This document shows, in pieces, positions 1-7,058 of a DNA stretch of 39,837 nucleotides. The DNA lies in contig CAUWLL010000025.1 in NCBI GenBank assembly GCA_963559605.1, positions 1 to 39,837 on the forward strand, read 5' to 3'. The stretch comes from Dorea_D sp963559605 (lineage in GTDB: Bacteria; Bacillota; Clostridia; Lachnospirales; Lachnospiraceae). Under the pieces are notes generated by a model. That model had not been told where the DNA came from, made no database searches, and worked only from the letters and a program-made list of their open reading frames with translations. Within the stretch, counting starts at the first letter, position 1. Every line of letters begins with the position of its first letter. The position numbers and the translations under genes were made by a program.

Positions 1-20
1 AAGGAAGGAAGGAAAAAGGA

Positions 21-1340
21 ATGGCATTGTTGACATTTAAGGGTGGTATTCATCCGGATGATGGCAAGCGCCTTGCAAAAGATAAGGCGATTGTCGAAGT
101 GACGCCGAAAGGCGATTTGGTGTATCCGGTTTCCCAGCATATCGGAGCGCCTGCCAATCCGATCGTGGCGGTTGGCGACCATGTTTTAAAAGGTCAGATG
201 ATAGCAGAGGCGGGCGGATTTGTTTCTGCACCGATCTATGCTTCGGTTTCGGGAACAGTGAAAGCGATCGCGCCGAAACTTAACCCGACCGGAGGAACGG
301 TAAACAGTATTATTATTGAGAATGACGGCGAGTACCGGGAAGTAGAGTACCCGGCAGTAAAACCGCTGGCAGAGATGACGAAAGAGGAGATCTTAAACGC
401 GATCGGCCAGGCAGGTGTTGTCGGTATGGGTGGAGCCGGTTTCCCTACAAAGGTGAAGCTTTCTCCGAAGGAGCCGGACAAGATCGATTATATTATTGCA
501 AACTGTGCAGAGTGTGAGCCGTATATCACAGCAGATTACAGATGTATGCTGGAGATGCCGGAGAAGTTAGTCGGCGGTATGGAGATCGTTCTGAAATTAT
601 TTGACAACGCGAAAGGTATCTTTGGTGTTGAGGACAATAAGCCGGATTGTATCGCAAAGTTAAAAGAACTTACAAAAGACAATCCGCGCATGGAAGTTAT
701 GGCTCTCAAGACAAAATACCCACAGGGCGGAGAGCGTCAGCTCATCTATGCTACAACGGGAAGAGCCATCAATTCTGCAATGCTTCCGGCGGACGCAGGG
801 TGCGTGGTAGATAACGTTGCAACATTGATCAGCATTTATCAGGCTGTGGCAGAGGGAAAACCTTCCATGGAGCGTGTAGTCACAGTCAGCGGTGACGCAG
901 TAAATGAACCGGGCAACTTCAAAGTGCCGTTTGGAACCAATCAGGCAGAGCTTGTAGAAGCTGCAGGCGGATTTAAGTCTGAACCTGAAAAACTGATTTC
1001 CGGCGGACCGATGATGGGATTTGCAATGTTCACTTTGGACGTGCCTGTCACAAAGACTTCTTCATCCATTCTTGGATTTACAAAGGATGAGGTTGCGAAA
1101 TTTGAACCAACAGCATGTATTAACTGTGGACGCTGTGTGGATGCGTGTCCGAGCCGTTTGATTCCATCCAGACTTGCTGATTATGCAGAACATCATGATG
1201 AAGAGAAGTTTACGAGTCATGAGGGATTAGAGTGTATGGAATGTGGTTCCTGTAGTTTTGTATGTCCTGCAAAACGTCATTTGAAGCAGGCAATTGGTTC
1301 TATGAGAAAAATTGCGATGGCAAATCGCAAGAAAAAGTAA
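21..1340 (+). CDS. rnfC: Rnf electron transport complex subunit C
   Basis: Peripheral subunit of the Rnf complex, which couples electron flow from reduced ferredoxin to NAD+ to ion pumping across the cytoplasmic membrane. The 439-residue product opens with the RnfC barrel-sandwich region, has a glycine-rich GMGGAGFPT segment typical of the NADH/FMN-binding part, and ends with two 4Fe-4S motifs, CINCGRCVDACP (about residues 366-377) and CMECGSCSFVCP (about 405-416). It is shorter than proteobacterial RnfC, which carries a long repeat-rich tail, and matches the compact clostridial form. The ATG at 21 follows a purine-rich GGAAGGA repeat that can serve as ribosome binding site; the promoter lies before the window. 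First of six genes in the order C-D-G-E-A-B. Confidence 0.97.
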   Translation: MALLTFKGGIHPDDGKRLAKDKAIVEVTPKGDLVYPVSQHIGAPANPIVAVGDHVLKGQMIAEAGGFVSAPIYASVSGTVKAIAPKLNPTGGTVNSIIIENDGEYREVEYPAVKPLAEMTKEEILNAIGQAGVVGMGGAGFPTKVKLSPKEPDKIDYIIANCAECEPYITADYRCMLEMPEKLVGGMEIVLKLFDNAKGIFGVEDNKPDCIAKLKELTKDNPRMEVMALKTKYPQGGERQLIYATTGRAINSAMLPADAGCVVDNVATLISIYQAVAEGKPSMERVVTVSGDAVNEPGNFKVPFGTNQAELVEAAGGFKSEPEKLISGGPMMGFAMFTLDVPVTKTSSSILGFTKDEVAKFEPTACINCGRCVDACPSRLIPSRLADYAEHHDEEKFTSHEGLECMECGSCSFVCPAKRHLKQAIGSMRKIAMANRKKK

Positions 1341-1366
1341 TATGAGAGAGGAAGAGGTGAATTAAC

Positions 1367-2317
1367 GTGAGTGAGAATAAATTTAAACTGTCATCTTCAC
1401 CACACATTCGTGATAAAGTTACCTCCGGCAATATTATGCTCATGGTTGCCATTGCACTTTTGCCGGCTTCAGCATTTGGAGTATGGAACTTTGGATTACC
1501 GGCGCTGATCATGTTGATCAGTACAACGGTAGCTGCGGTATTGACAGAGTACATATATGAGAAATTGATGCACAAGAAAGTTACGATCAACGACTACAGT
1601 GCGGTAGTTACCGGACTTTTACTGGGACTTAATATGCCGGCTTCCGCACCATGGTGGATGGGCGCTCTTGGTAGTGTGTTCGGTATCCTGATCGTAAAAC
1701 AGTTATTCGGAGGACTTGGACAGAACTTTATGAACCCGGCGCTGGGAGCAAGATGTTTCTTGCTGATCTCTTTTACAGGTCCGATGACAAGATTTATCTA
1801 TGACGGTGTGACAGGTCCTACGCCTCTTGCAACATTAAAAGAGGGCGGGATGGTAGATTCCATGGATATGCTGATCGGTACGATCCCGGGAACGATCGGT
1901 GAGACGTCTGTGATCGCAATTATCATCGGAGCGGTGTTCCTCATTATGATGGGCATCATCGATCTTAGGATCCCGGGAACTTATATTGTTTCTTTCGTAA
2001 TTTTTGTCGGTATTTTCGGACAATTTACAGCAGCGAAACCGGGACTTTTTGATCCACAGTATATTACTGCTCACCTTTGCGGAGGAGGTCTGATGCTTGG
2101 AGCATGGTTTATGGCGACAGATTATGTAACGTCTCCGATTACGAAAAAGGGTCAGTACGTATATGGTATCCTTCTCGGTGTATTAACCGGACTTTTCCGT
2201 CTCTTTGGCGGTTCTGCAGAGGGTGTATCTTATGCGATTATTATCAGTAACCTTTTAGTTCCGTTGATCGAGAGGGTTACTCTTCCAAAACCATTTGGTA
2301 AAGGAGGAGAAAAATAA
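1367..2317 (+). CDS. rnfD: Rnf complex membrane subunit D
   Basis: Integral membrane subunit of the Rnf pump, related to NqrB, with many hydrophobic segments. In the family a threonine in a conserved loop carries covalently bound FMN; here that loop reads DGVTGPTPLA, with the candidate threonine near residue 152. The start is GTG at 1367, placed about 6 bases after GAAGAGG (1351-1357); no in-frame ATG gives a better start. The stop TAA overlaps the ATG of rnfG by one base, which suggests translational coupling. Length 316 residues is normal for the family. Assignment rests on order and on motifs such as the MNPALGARCF segment. Confidence 0.96.
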   Translation: MSENKFKLSSSPHIRDKVTSGNIMLMVAIALLPASAFGVWNFGLPALIMLISTTVAAVLTEYIYEKLMHKKVTINDYSAVVTGLLLGLNMPASAPWWMGALGSVFGILIVKQLFGGLGQNFMNPALGARCFLLISFTGPMTRFIYDGVTGPTPLATLKEGGMVDSMDMLIGTIPGTIGETSVIAIIIGAVFLIMMGIIDLRIPGTYIVSFVIFVGIFGQFTAAKPGLFDPQYITAHLCGGGLMLGAWFMATDYVTSPITKKGQYVYGILLGVLTGLFRLFGGSAEGVSYAIIISNLLVPLIERVTLPKPFGKGGEK

Positions 2318-2895
2318 TGAATAAAATTATCAAAAATACAATTATCCTGACTTTGATCACAGTTCTTTCCGGCGTGGGACTCGGACTGGTCTATGAGATT
2401 ACGAAAGAGCCGATCGCCCAGGCGCAGGAAGCGGCTAAGAAAGAGGCATGGCAGGCAGTATTCCCGGATACGGATGTCAATGCTTTCGAGGCGGTTGATC
2501 TGGACGATAAAGCGGCGGCAGAAGCGATTAAAGCAGTGGGAGCTAATGCAACAGTAGATGAAGTATGTAAAGCAGGCGAGGACGGATATGTTGTCACAAC
2601 GACGGATAAGGAAGGATATGGCGGCGACATCCAGATCACAGTCGGCATTACGGCAGACGGCACAGTGAATGGTATTTCTATCCTGTCTATCAGCGAAACG
2701 GCAGGACTTGGTATGAAGGCAAAAGAGCCGGCATTCTATACGCAGTATGAAGGAAAACAGACCGAGAAATTTGCGGTGTCCAAAGACGGCGGTGAGGGCG
2801 AGCCGATCGACGCGATCAGCGGAGCTACCATCACAACAAGGGCAGTGACAAATGCAGTGAATGTGGCGCTTGCTTATTATCAGAGTGCGTTTTAG
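2317..2895 (+). CDS. rnfG: Rnf complex FMN-binding subunit G
   Basis: Membrane-anchored, extracytoplasmic flavoprotein subunit of Rnf, related to NqrC. Residues about 5-27 form the single N-terminal membrane helix. The C-terminal FMN-binding domain holds the SGATITTRAV motif (about residues 168-177); family knowledge says the threonine after SGA (about 171) is the covalent FMN attachment site. The loop ISETAGLGMKA is also typical of this domain. Length 192 residues is normal. The start overlaps the rnfD stop by one base, and the gene ends within the AGGAGG that serves rnfE. Confidence 0.96.
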   Translation: MNKIIKNTIILTLITVLSGVGLGLVYEITKEPIAQAQEAAKKEAWQAVFPDTDVNAFEAVDLDDKAAAEAIKAVGANATVDEVCKAGEDGYVVTTTDKEGYGGDIQITVGITADGTVNGISILSISETAGLGMKAKEPAFYTQYEGKQTEKFAVSKDGGEGEPIDAISGATITTRAVTNAVNVALAYYQSAF

Positions 2896-2907
2896 GAGGT
2901 AGTGAAA

Positions 2908-3633
2908 ATGAATCAGTGTACTGAAAGATTATATAACGGTTTAATTAAAGAAAACCCTACCTTCGTTCTGATGCTTGGTATGTGTCCGACACTTGCGGTT
3001 ACGACATCAGCCATCAACGGTCTTGGTATGGGGCTTTCTACAACAGCCGTACTTGTAATGTCAAATATGTTAATTTCCATGTTACGTAAGATTATTCCGG
3101 ATTCTCTTCGTATTCCGGCATTTATCGTAATCGTGGCATCCTTTGTAACAATCGTGGATTTCTTATTAGAAGGCTTTATCCCGTCACTGTATGCGGCGCT
3201 TGGTCTTTATATTCCACTGATTGTTGTAAACTGTATTATTTTAGGTCGTGCGGAGAGTTATGCTTCCAAGAATCCGGTACTTCCGTCTGTTTTTGACGGT
3301 ATCGGTATGGGACTTGGTTTTACGGTGGGTCTTACGGCAATCGGTATTGTCCGTGAAATCATCGGAGCAGGCCAGGCATTTGGTCAGCAGATCCTTCCGA
3401 TCGCTGACGAGGCGGCAGGAAAAGCCGGATATGTACCGGTTACAATCTTTATTCTTGCACCGGGAGCCTTCCTTGTACTTGCGGGACTTACGGCTCTGCA
3501 GAATAAGATCAAGAACAATGCAAAGAAAAAAGGTAAAAAAGCAGTAGAGACAGCATCCTGCGGAGAAGGCTGTGCATCCTGTACAAACAGTGCATGCGGC
3601 GGCAAAGTATTTCCAGCAGGAAATGAAGAATAG
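2908..3633 (+). CDS. rnfE: Rnf complex membrane subunit E
   Basis: Integral membrane subunit of Rnf, homologous to RnfA and NqrD. The family signature ENPTFVLMLGMCPTLAVTT is at residues about 14-32, and the conserved membrane cysteines thought to hold an iron-sulfur centre with RnfA are present. I chose ATG at 2908 because AGGAGG (2894-2899) lies 8 bases before it; an upstream in-frame GTG at 2902 is only 2 bases from that site. The product is 241 residues. Unusually, after the last helix there is a lysine-rich stretch and a cysteine-rich tail with four cysteines in CGEGCASCTNSACGG (about residues 214-228), which I infer could bind a metal. Confidence 0.95.
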   Translation: MNQCTERLYNGLIKENPTFVLMLGMCPTLAVTTSAINGLGMGLSTTAVLVMSNMLISMLRKIIPDSLRIPAFIVIVASFVTIVDFLLEGFIPSLYAALGLYIPLIVVNCIILGRAESYASKNPVLPSVFDGIGMGLGFTVGLTAIGIVREIIGAGQAFGQQILPIADEAAGKAGYVPVTIFILAPGAFLVLAGLTALQNKIKNNAKKKGKKAVETASCGEGCASCTNSACGGKVFPAGNEE

Positions 3634-3646
3634 GAGGAGTACATAG

Positions 3647-4222
3647 ATGACAGATTTATTACTTATTGCAATCGGTTCAGCACTTGTTAATAACGTCGTA
3701 CTCAGCCAGTTCCTTGGAATTTGTCCGTTCCTCGGCGTTTCGAAAAAAGTAGAGACGGCATCCGGTATGGGTGGTGCGGTTGTCTTTGTTATTACCATTG
3801 CATCCTTTATTGCAGGTTTGATTTACAAATTTATTTTACATCCGTTACATTTTGAATATTTACAGACGATCGTATTTATTCTTGTTATTGCAGCTCTTGT
3901 TCAGTTTGTGGAAATGTTCTTAAAGAAAGCAATGCCTTCCCTCTATAATGCATTGGGAGTGTATCTGCCGCTTATCACAACAAACTGTGCAGTGCTTGGT
4001 GTAGCGCTTACAAATGTACAGAAAGAGTATTCACTCCTTCAGGGTGTAATTAACGGTATCGGAACTTCTGTCGGTTTTGCGATCGCTATCGTAATTCTTG
4101 CAGGAATCCGTGAGAAACAGGAATATAATGATGTGCCAGAGTCCTTCCAGGGAACACCGATCGTACTGATTACGGCAAGTCTTATGGCTATCGCGTTCTT
4201 TGGATTCTCCGGGCTGATTTAG
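3647..4222 (+). CDS. rnfA: Rnf complex membrane subunit A
   Basis: Integral membrane subunit of Rnf, homologous to RnfE and NqrE. The typical segment NNVVLSQFLGICPFLGVSKK is near the N terminus and YLPLITTNCAVLGVAL in the middle; these cysteine-containing helices are inverted repeats of those in RnfE and are known in the family to coordinate a membrane-embedded Fe-S centre. Length 191 residues is standard. ATG at 3647 is preceded by AGGAGG, and the gene sits 13 bases after rnfE and 13 before rnfB, consistent with one operon. Confidence 0.97.
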   Translation: MTDLLLIAIGSALVNNVVLSQFLGICPFLGVSKKVETASGMGGAVVFVITIASFIAGLIYKFILHPLHFEYLQTIVFILVIAALVQFVEMFLKKAMPSLYNALGVYLPLITTNCAVLGVALTNVQKEYSLLQGVINGIGTSVGFAIAIVILAGIREKQEYNDVPESFQGTPIVLITASLMAIAFFGFSGLI

Positions 4223-4235
4223 GAGGAGACAGACT

Positions 4236-5027
4236 ATGAGTATAACAGGTATTATTATTGCTGCGGTTATCGTAGGCGGCACCGGATTATTCATTGGTGT
4301 ATTCCTCGGAGTTGCAGGCAAGAAATTCGCAGTAGAAGTAGATGAAAGAGAAGAGGCTATTCTTGGCGTTCTGCCGGGAAATAACTGTGGCGGATGTGGA
4401 TATGCAGGATGTTCCGGTCTTGCAGCCGCTATTGTAAAAGGAGAGGCTGAGATTGGCGCTTGTCCAGTTGGAGGCGCTCCGGTTGCAGCTAAAATCGGAG
4501 AAATCATGGGGCAGGAAGCCGGAGAGCAGGCTCGTCAGGTTGCATTTGTGAAATGTGCCGGAACTTGCGACAAGGCAAAACAGGAGTATGAGTACCATGG
4601 CATCGGCGACTGTATCATGGTAAACATGATGCAGGACGGAGGACCGAAAGCCTGTAGCTATGGCTGTCTCGGTGAGGGAAGCTGTGTGAAGGCATGTCCG
4701 TTTGATGCGATCCATATTGTGGACGGTGTAGCGGTTGTAGACAAGGAAGCATGTAAGGCATGTGGAAAATGTATCGCAGTATGTCCGAAAAAACTTATCG
4801 AGCTTGTACCGTATGATCAGAAACATCTGGTACAGTGCAGCTCCAGAGACAAAGGAAAAGACGTTATGGCAGCATGTTCTGTCGGATGTATCGGATGTAA
4901 GATGTGTGAAAAAGTATGTGAGGACGGCGCTGTTACAGTGGTAGACAACATCGCACACATTGATCCGGAGAAATGTACAAACTGCGGAAAATGTGCAGAG
5001 AAGTGTCCAAAGAAAATTATTATGTAA
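4236..5027 (+). CDS. rnfB: Rnf complex ferredoxin-like subunit B
   Basis: Electron-entry subunit of Rnf that accepts electrons from reduced ferredoxin. The 263-residue product has one N-terminal membrane helix (about residues 4-27). A four-cysteine Fe-S domain follows, with CGGCGYAGC and a later CPVGG (Cys 51, 54, 59 and 76). The C-terminal half is packed with ferredoxin-type clusters, including CKACGKCIAVCP, CIGCKMCEKVCE and CTNCGKCAEKCP. The multi-cluster C terminus is typical of anaerobes. ATG at 4236 follows GGAGGAG. It is the last gene of the operon; downstream there is a long hairpin repeat instead of a classical U-tract terminator. Confidence 0.97.
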   Translation: MSITGIIIAAVIVGGTGLFIGVFLGVAGKKFAVEVDEREEAILGVLPGNNCGGCGYAGCSGLAAAIVKGEAEIGACPVGGAPVAAKIGEIMGQEAGEQARQVAFVKCAGTCDKAKQEYEYHGIGDCIMVNMMQDGGPKACSYGCLGEGSCVKACPFDAIHIVDGVAVVDKEACKACGKCIAVCPKKLIELVPYDQKHLVQCSSRDKGKDVMAACSVGCIGCKMCEKVCEDGAVTVVDNIAHIDPEKCTNCGKCAEKCPKKIIM

Positions 5028-5028
5028 C

Positions 5029-5113
5029 TATTCAGCCATGCGCTGAGAATTTTATACGGATTGTGCAAGCTTGCTTGCAACAAGATGTATAGAAGACTCA
5101 GCATATGGCGTTT
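5029..5113 (+). repeat. Long-hairpin dispersed repeat, copy A
   Basis: About 85 bases after rnfB form an imperfect palindrome: GCCATGCGCTGAG on the left (from about 5034) pairs with CTCAGCATATGGC on the right, and the arms meet at TGCAAGC-TT-GCTTGCA (about 5064-5079). Most of the roughly 36 positions of each arm can pair in RNA, counting G-U pairs. The reverse complement of this stretch matches 8498-8582 without gaps at about 87 percent by my hand alignment. There is no T-run at its 3' end, so it is not a standard terminator. It could be a REP- or MITE-like element, or an mRNA-end stabiliser. Confidence 0.8.
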
Positions 5114-5187
5114 AGCCATAAACGAGAGTCTTAGCTGTGGTAACAGCGGAAAAGACTGCGAAGCAGTTGACTCGAGTTTAGATGGCT
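5114..5187 (+). ncRNA. Putative three-way-junction RNA element before the DUF2752 gene
   Basis: Directly after the hairpin repeat the sequence folds on paper into a closed three-way junction. The basal stem is AGCCATAAAC (5114-5123) with GTTT (5176-5179) and ATGGCT (5182-5187). A symmetric GA/GA internal loop (5124-5125 and 5174-5175) leads into GAGTC/GACTC (5126-5130 and 5169-5173). Two hairpins follow: GCTGT-GGTA-ACAGC (5134-5147) and ACTGC-GAA-GCAGT (5155-5167). The strand between them is purine-rich (GGAAAAG). It ends 14 bases before the ribosome binding site of the DUF2752 gene, so a cis-regulatory role is possible. I do not recognise it as a named RNA family; the fold is hand-drawn. Confidence 0.45.
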
Positions 5188-5211
5188 GAATGTTCAGAAA
5201 AGAGGATTTTG

Positions 5212-5670
5212 ATGAAACGATCTTTGAAGAATGTAATATCCGATGGGATGAAATTATTCATAAAAGATATAAAGTCAGCAAAATGGGTGATTATCGCGAT
5301 AATCACCTATTTTGTATTCCTGAGAAAACTTATCATGGGATTCTGCCCGGCAGTAAGGATTTTAGGAGTTCCATGTCCTTCCTGCGGCCTTACCCGGGCG
5401 GGAATGAAAGTGCTTCACTTAGATTTTAAAGGAGCGTGGGAGATGCACCCATTTATTTATGGGATTATCCTGCTGGTGATCTTGTTTGTGTGGAATCGAT
5501 ATATCTGTTTGCGTAAAGATATGAAGTGGCTTCAGTTTCTTGCAGTTATCGTGTTGTGTGGGATGTGTGTGTTTTACATTTACCGGATGATCCGTTATTT
5601 TCCTGGTGAACCGCCGATGAGTTACTATGATGGGAACCTGTTGAAGCAGATCAAAGAATTTTTGCTCTGA
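5212..5670 (+). CDS. DUF2752 family membrane protein
   Basis: Small membrane protein of unknown function. With the ATG at 5212 it has 152 residues and about three hydrophobic segments. The DUF2752 hallmark is CPSCGLTRA at residues 55-63, preceded by another cysteine at 45. I prefer 5212 because AGAGG (5201-5205) lies 6 bases before it; the earlier in-frame ATG at 5182 lies inside the inverted-repeat arm ATGGCTGAAT of the upstream element and has no clear ribosome binding site. The gene ends 6 bases before the convergent end of tmcAL. The two cysteines in CPSCG could be redox-active or bind metal; that is inference. Confidence 0.8.
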   Translation: MKRSLKNVISDGMKLFIKDIKSAKWVIIAIITYFVFLRKLIMGFCPAVRILGVPCPSCGLTRAGMKVLHLDFKGAWEMHPFIYGIILLVILFVWNRYICLRKDMKWLQFLAVIVLCGMCVFYIYRMIRYFPGEPPMSYYDGNLLKQIKEFLL

Positions 5671-5676
5671 TCTTCT

Positions 5677-6975
5677 CTATGTTTTTATGATCTGCTGTTT
5701 CAGTTCATTGATAAATGCTGTATGGTACTTGTCCGTGATCACACTTTCGTATAGATCACTTGCGAAAATATCCCGGTTAAGCATGGTTCTTCCGGTATCC
5801 GATAAAGTTTCCGTCTGCGTCAGTTTTGTAAGGAGCGGAACTTTGGAAGTTTTTTTTAATAAAGAAAGAAGGTGGGTACTGTCTTTTCGGAATCCGAGTA
5901 CGTGTGCGTAATGACAGTATCCGTTTTCTTTATAAGTTTCTAAATGCTCTGTCCGAATGTCTAACAGGATATGAAGCAGACTCCGGCTGATCCTGGTGGA
6001 AGTCATATCTCTGGTTTTTAAAGCATTACAAAAACCGTCAAAGGTGGAAAATTCATTTCGTAAATTCAAAATGCGATTTGCCAGATCCTCGGAAATATCC
6101 ATGTACGATGTAAGACTTTGTTTTGTCTCCTGTAACAGCTTGTATTTTAATAACAGGGAAAAGTCATTGGCATACACCGGATAGCGTTTGTTCAAAGTTT
6201 CTTCCATGGTTTTTCGCGTGGAGACGGGAAGCTGGTTTTTTAAGTTGTCCGGCAGGCGTGGGTTGTCCGTAGAAACTGCCTTTCGGTCTGAGGAGGAGAA
6301 AAAATTCCGAATCGCGGAGGCAGAACTGTAACACTCTGTCAGTTCATTTTCGTGATAGCCTGCGCCGATTCGTTTGATGGAGTATCCCTTGATGGCGCTG
6401 TTTCTCCGGTATAATGCTTTCATATATTCGATTCCCAGAATGTTATTGGGCTGTGACAGGACTTTATTTAAAATGTCCGCGCCGGATCCAGACGAAGCAA
6501 AAACATGGGGGGAGGAGCCGCATAAATATGCTTCCAAAGCAATCTGTCTTGCGCGGGGAAAAGAATGTCCTTGTTTTAGGAGCTGTTGGAGTATGGATCT
6601 GTATGCAGAAGGTTCTTCGGCTAAAATCTGCGCGGCGTCTTCAAGCAAACTACAATCACCGCATTCGCTGCCGAAGCAGAGCGCGTCAACACATCCCAGC
6701 CGGTCAAGAAGCGCCACGGCGCCTTCAGCAAAATATTCTGCGCTTCCCGTGGCAAAGCATACCGGAAGTTCCAGTATCAGATCCGCGCCGGCTTCCAGCG
6801 CGGATTTTGCCCTTAAATGCTTGGGCATCATGGCGGGAGCGCCTCGTTGTACAAAATTTCCGCTCATGACGACAATCACAAAATCTGCGCCCGTAACTTC
6901 TTTGGATTTCTCTATATGGTATAAATGTCCATTGTGAAATGGATTATATTCTGTGATCAGTCCGACAATTTTCAT
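5677..6975 (-). CDS. tmcAL: tRNA(Met) cytidine acetate ligase TmcAL
   Basis: Enzyme of the TmcAL (YlbM) family, which makes N4-acetylcytidine at the wobble position of elongator tRNA-Met from acetate and ATP. The N terminus has the nucleotidyltransferase signature GLITEYNPFHNGH, with the HxGH-type site at residues 14-17. The conserved MSGNFVQRGAP, AGADLILELP and FGSECGD segments follow. Length 432 residues is near the family norm. ATG at 6975 is preceded on its strand by AAGGAG. It is divergent from mgtE and convergent with the DUF2752 gene. Use of acetate suits an organism that makes it through Pta/AckA, but that link is inference. Confidence 0.93.
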   Translation of the reverse strand: MKIVGLITEYNPFHNGHLYHIEKSKEVTGADFVIVVMSGNFVQRGAPAMMPKHLRAKSALEAGADLILELPVCFATGSAEYFAEGAVALLDRLGCVDALCFGSECGDCSLLEDAAQILAEEPSAYRSILQQLLKQGHSFPRARQIALEAYLCGSSPHVFASSGSGADILNKVLSQPNNILGIEYMKALYRRNSAIKGYSIKRIGAGYHENELTECYSSASAIRNFFSSSDRKAVSTDNPRLPDNLKNQLPVSTRKTMEETLNKRYPVYANDFSLLLKYKLLQETKQSLTSYMDISEDLANRILNLRNEFSTFDGFCNALKTRDMTSTRISRSLLHILLDIRTEHLETYKENGYCHYAHVLGFRKDSTHLLSLLKKTSKVPLLTKLTQTETLSDTGRTMLNRDIFASDLYESVITDKYHTAFINELKQQIIKT

Positions 6976-6986
6976 TCAGAATCTCC

Positions 6987-7015
6987 TTGTATATCTATGG
7001 TAAATTGATTATACT
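6987..7015 (+). promoter_or_regulatory. Predicted mgtE promoter
   Basis: TTGTAT (6987-6992) and TATACT (7010-7015) with a 17-base spacer, 43 bases before the mgtE ATG. It lies across the divergent tmcAL promoter, so the two could compete for RNA polymerase. No recognisable magnesium riboswitch fits in this short leader. Confidence 0.45.
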
Positions 7016-7036
7016 ATAGAAGAACCGGATTCGCAA
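7008..7036 (-). promoter_or_regulatory. Predicted tmcAL promoter
   Basis: On the minus strand TTGCGA (7036-7031) and TATAAT (7013-7008) are separated by 17 bases, 33 bases before the tmcAL start. The -10 box overlaps the predicted -10 box of the divergent mgtE promoter. Confidence 0.5.
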
Positions 7037-7058
7037 ATATTAGAAAGGAGGGGTATGT

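Noticed and set aside
2902..2907. GTG start for rnfE
   Set aside because: Only two bases from AGGAGG; the ATG at 2908 has proper spacing and matches the usual RnfE N terminus.
3241..3798. Minus-strand open frame of 185 codons across rnfE and rnfA
   Set aside because: Low-complexity, motif-free product overlapping two clear Rnf genes.
5182..5211. ATG at 5182 as start of the DUF2752 gene
   Set aside because: It is part of the inverted-repeat arm ATGGCTGAAT and lacks a ribosome binding site; ATG 5212 has one.
6374..6937. Plus-strand open frame of 187 codons opposite tmcAL
   Set aside because: No ribosome binding site or family motif; the tmcAL frame on the other strand is complete and well conserved.
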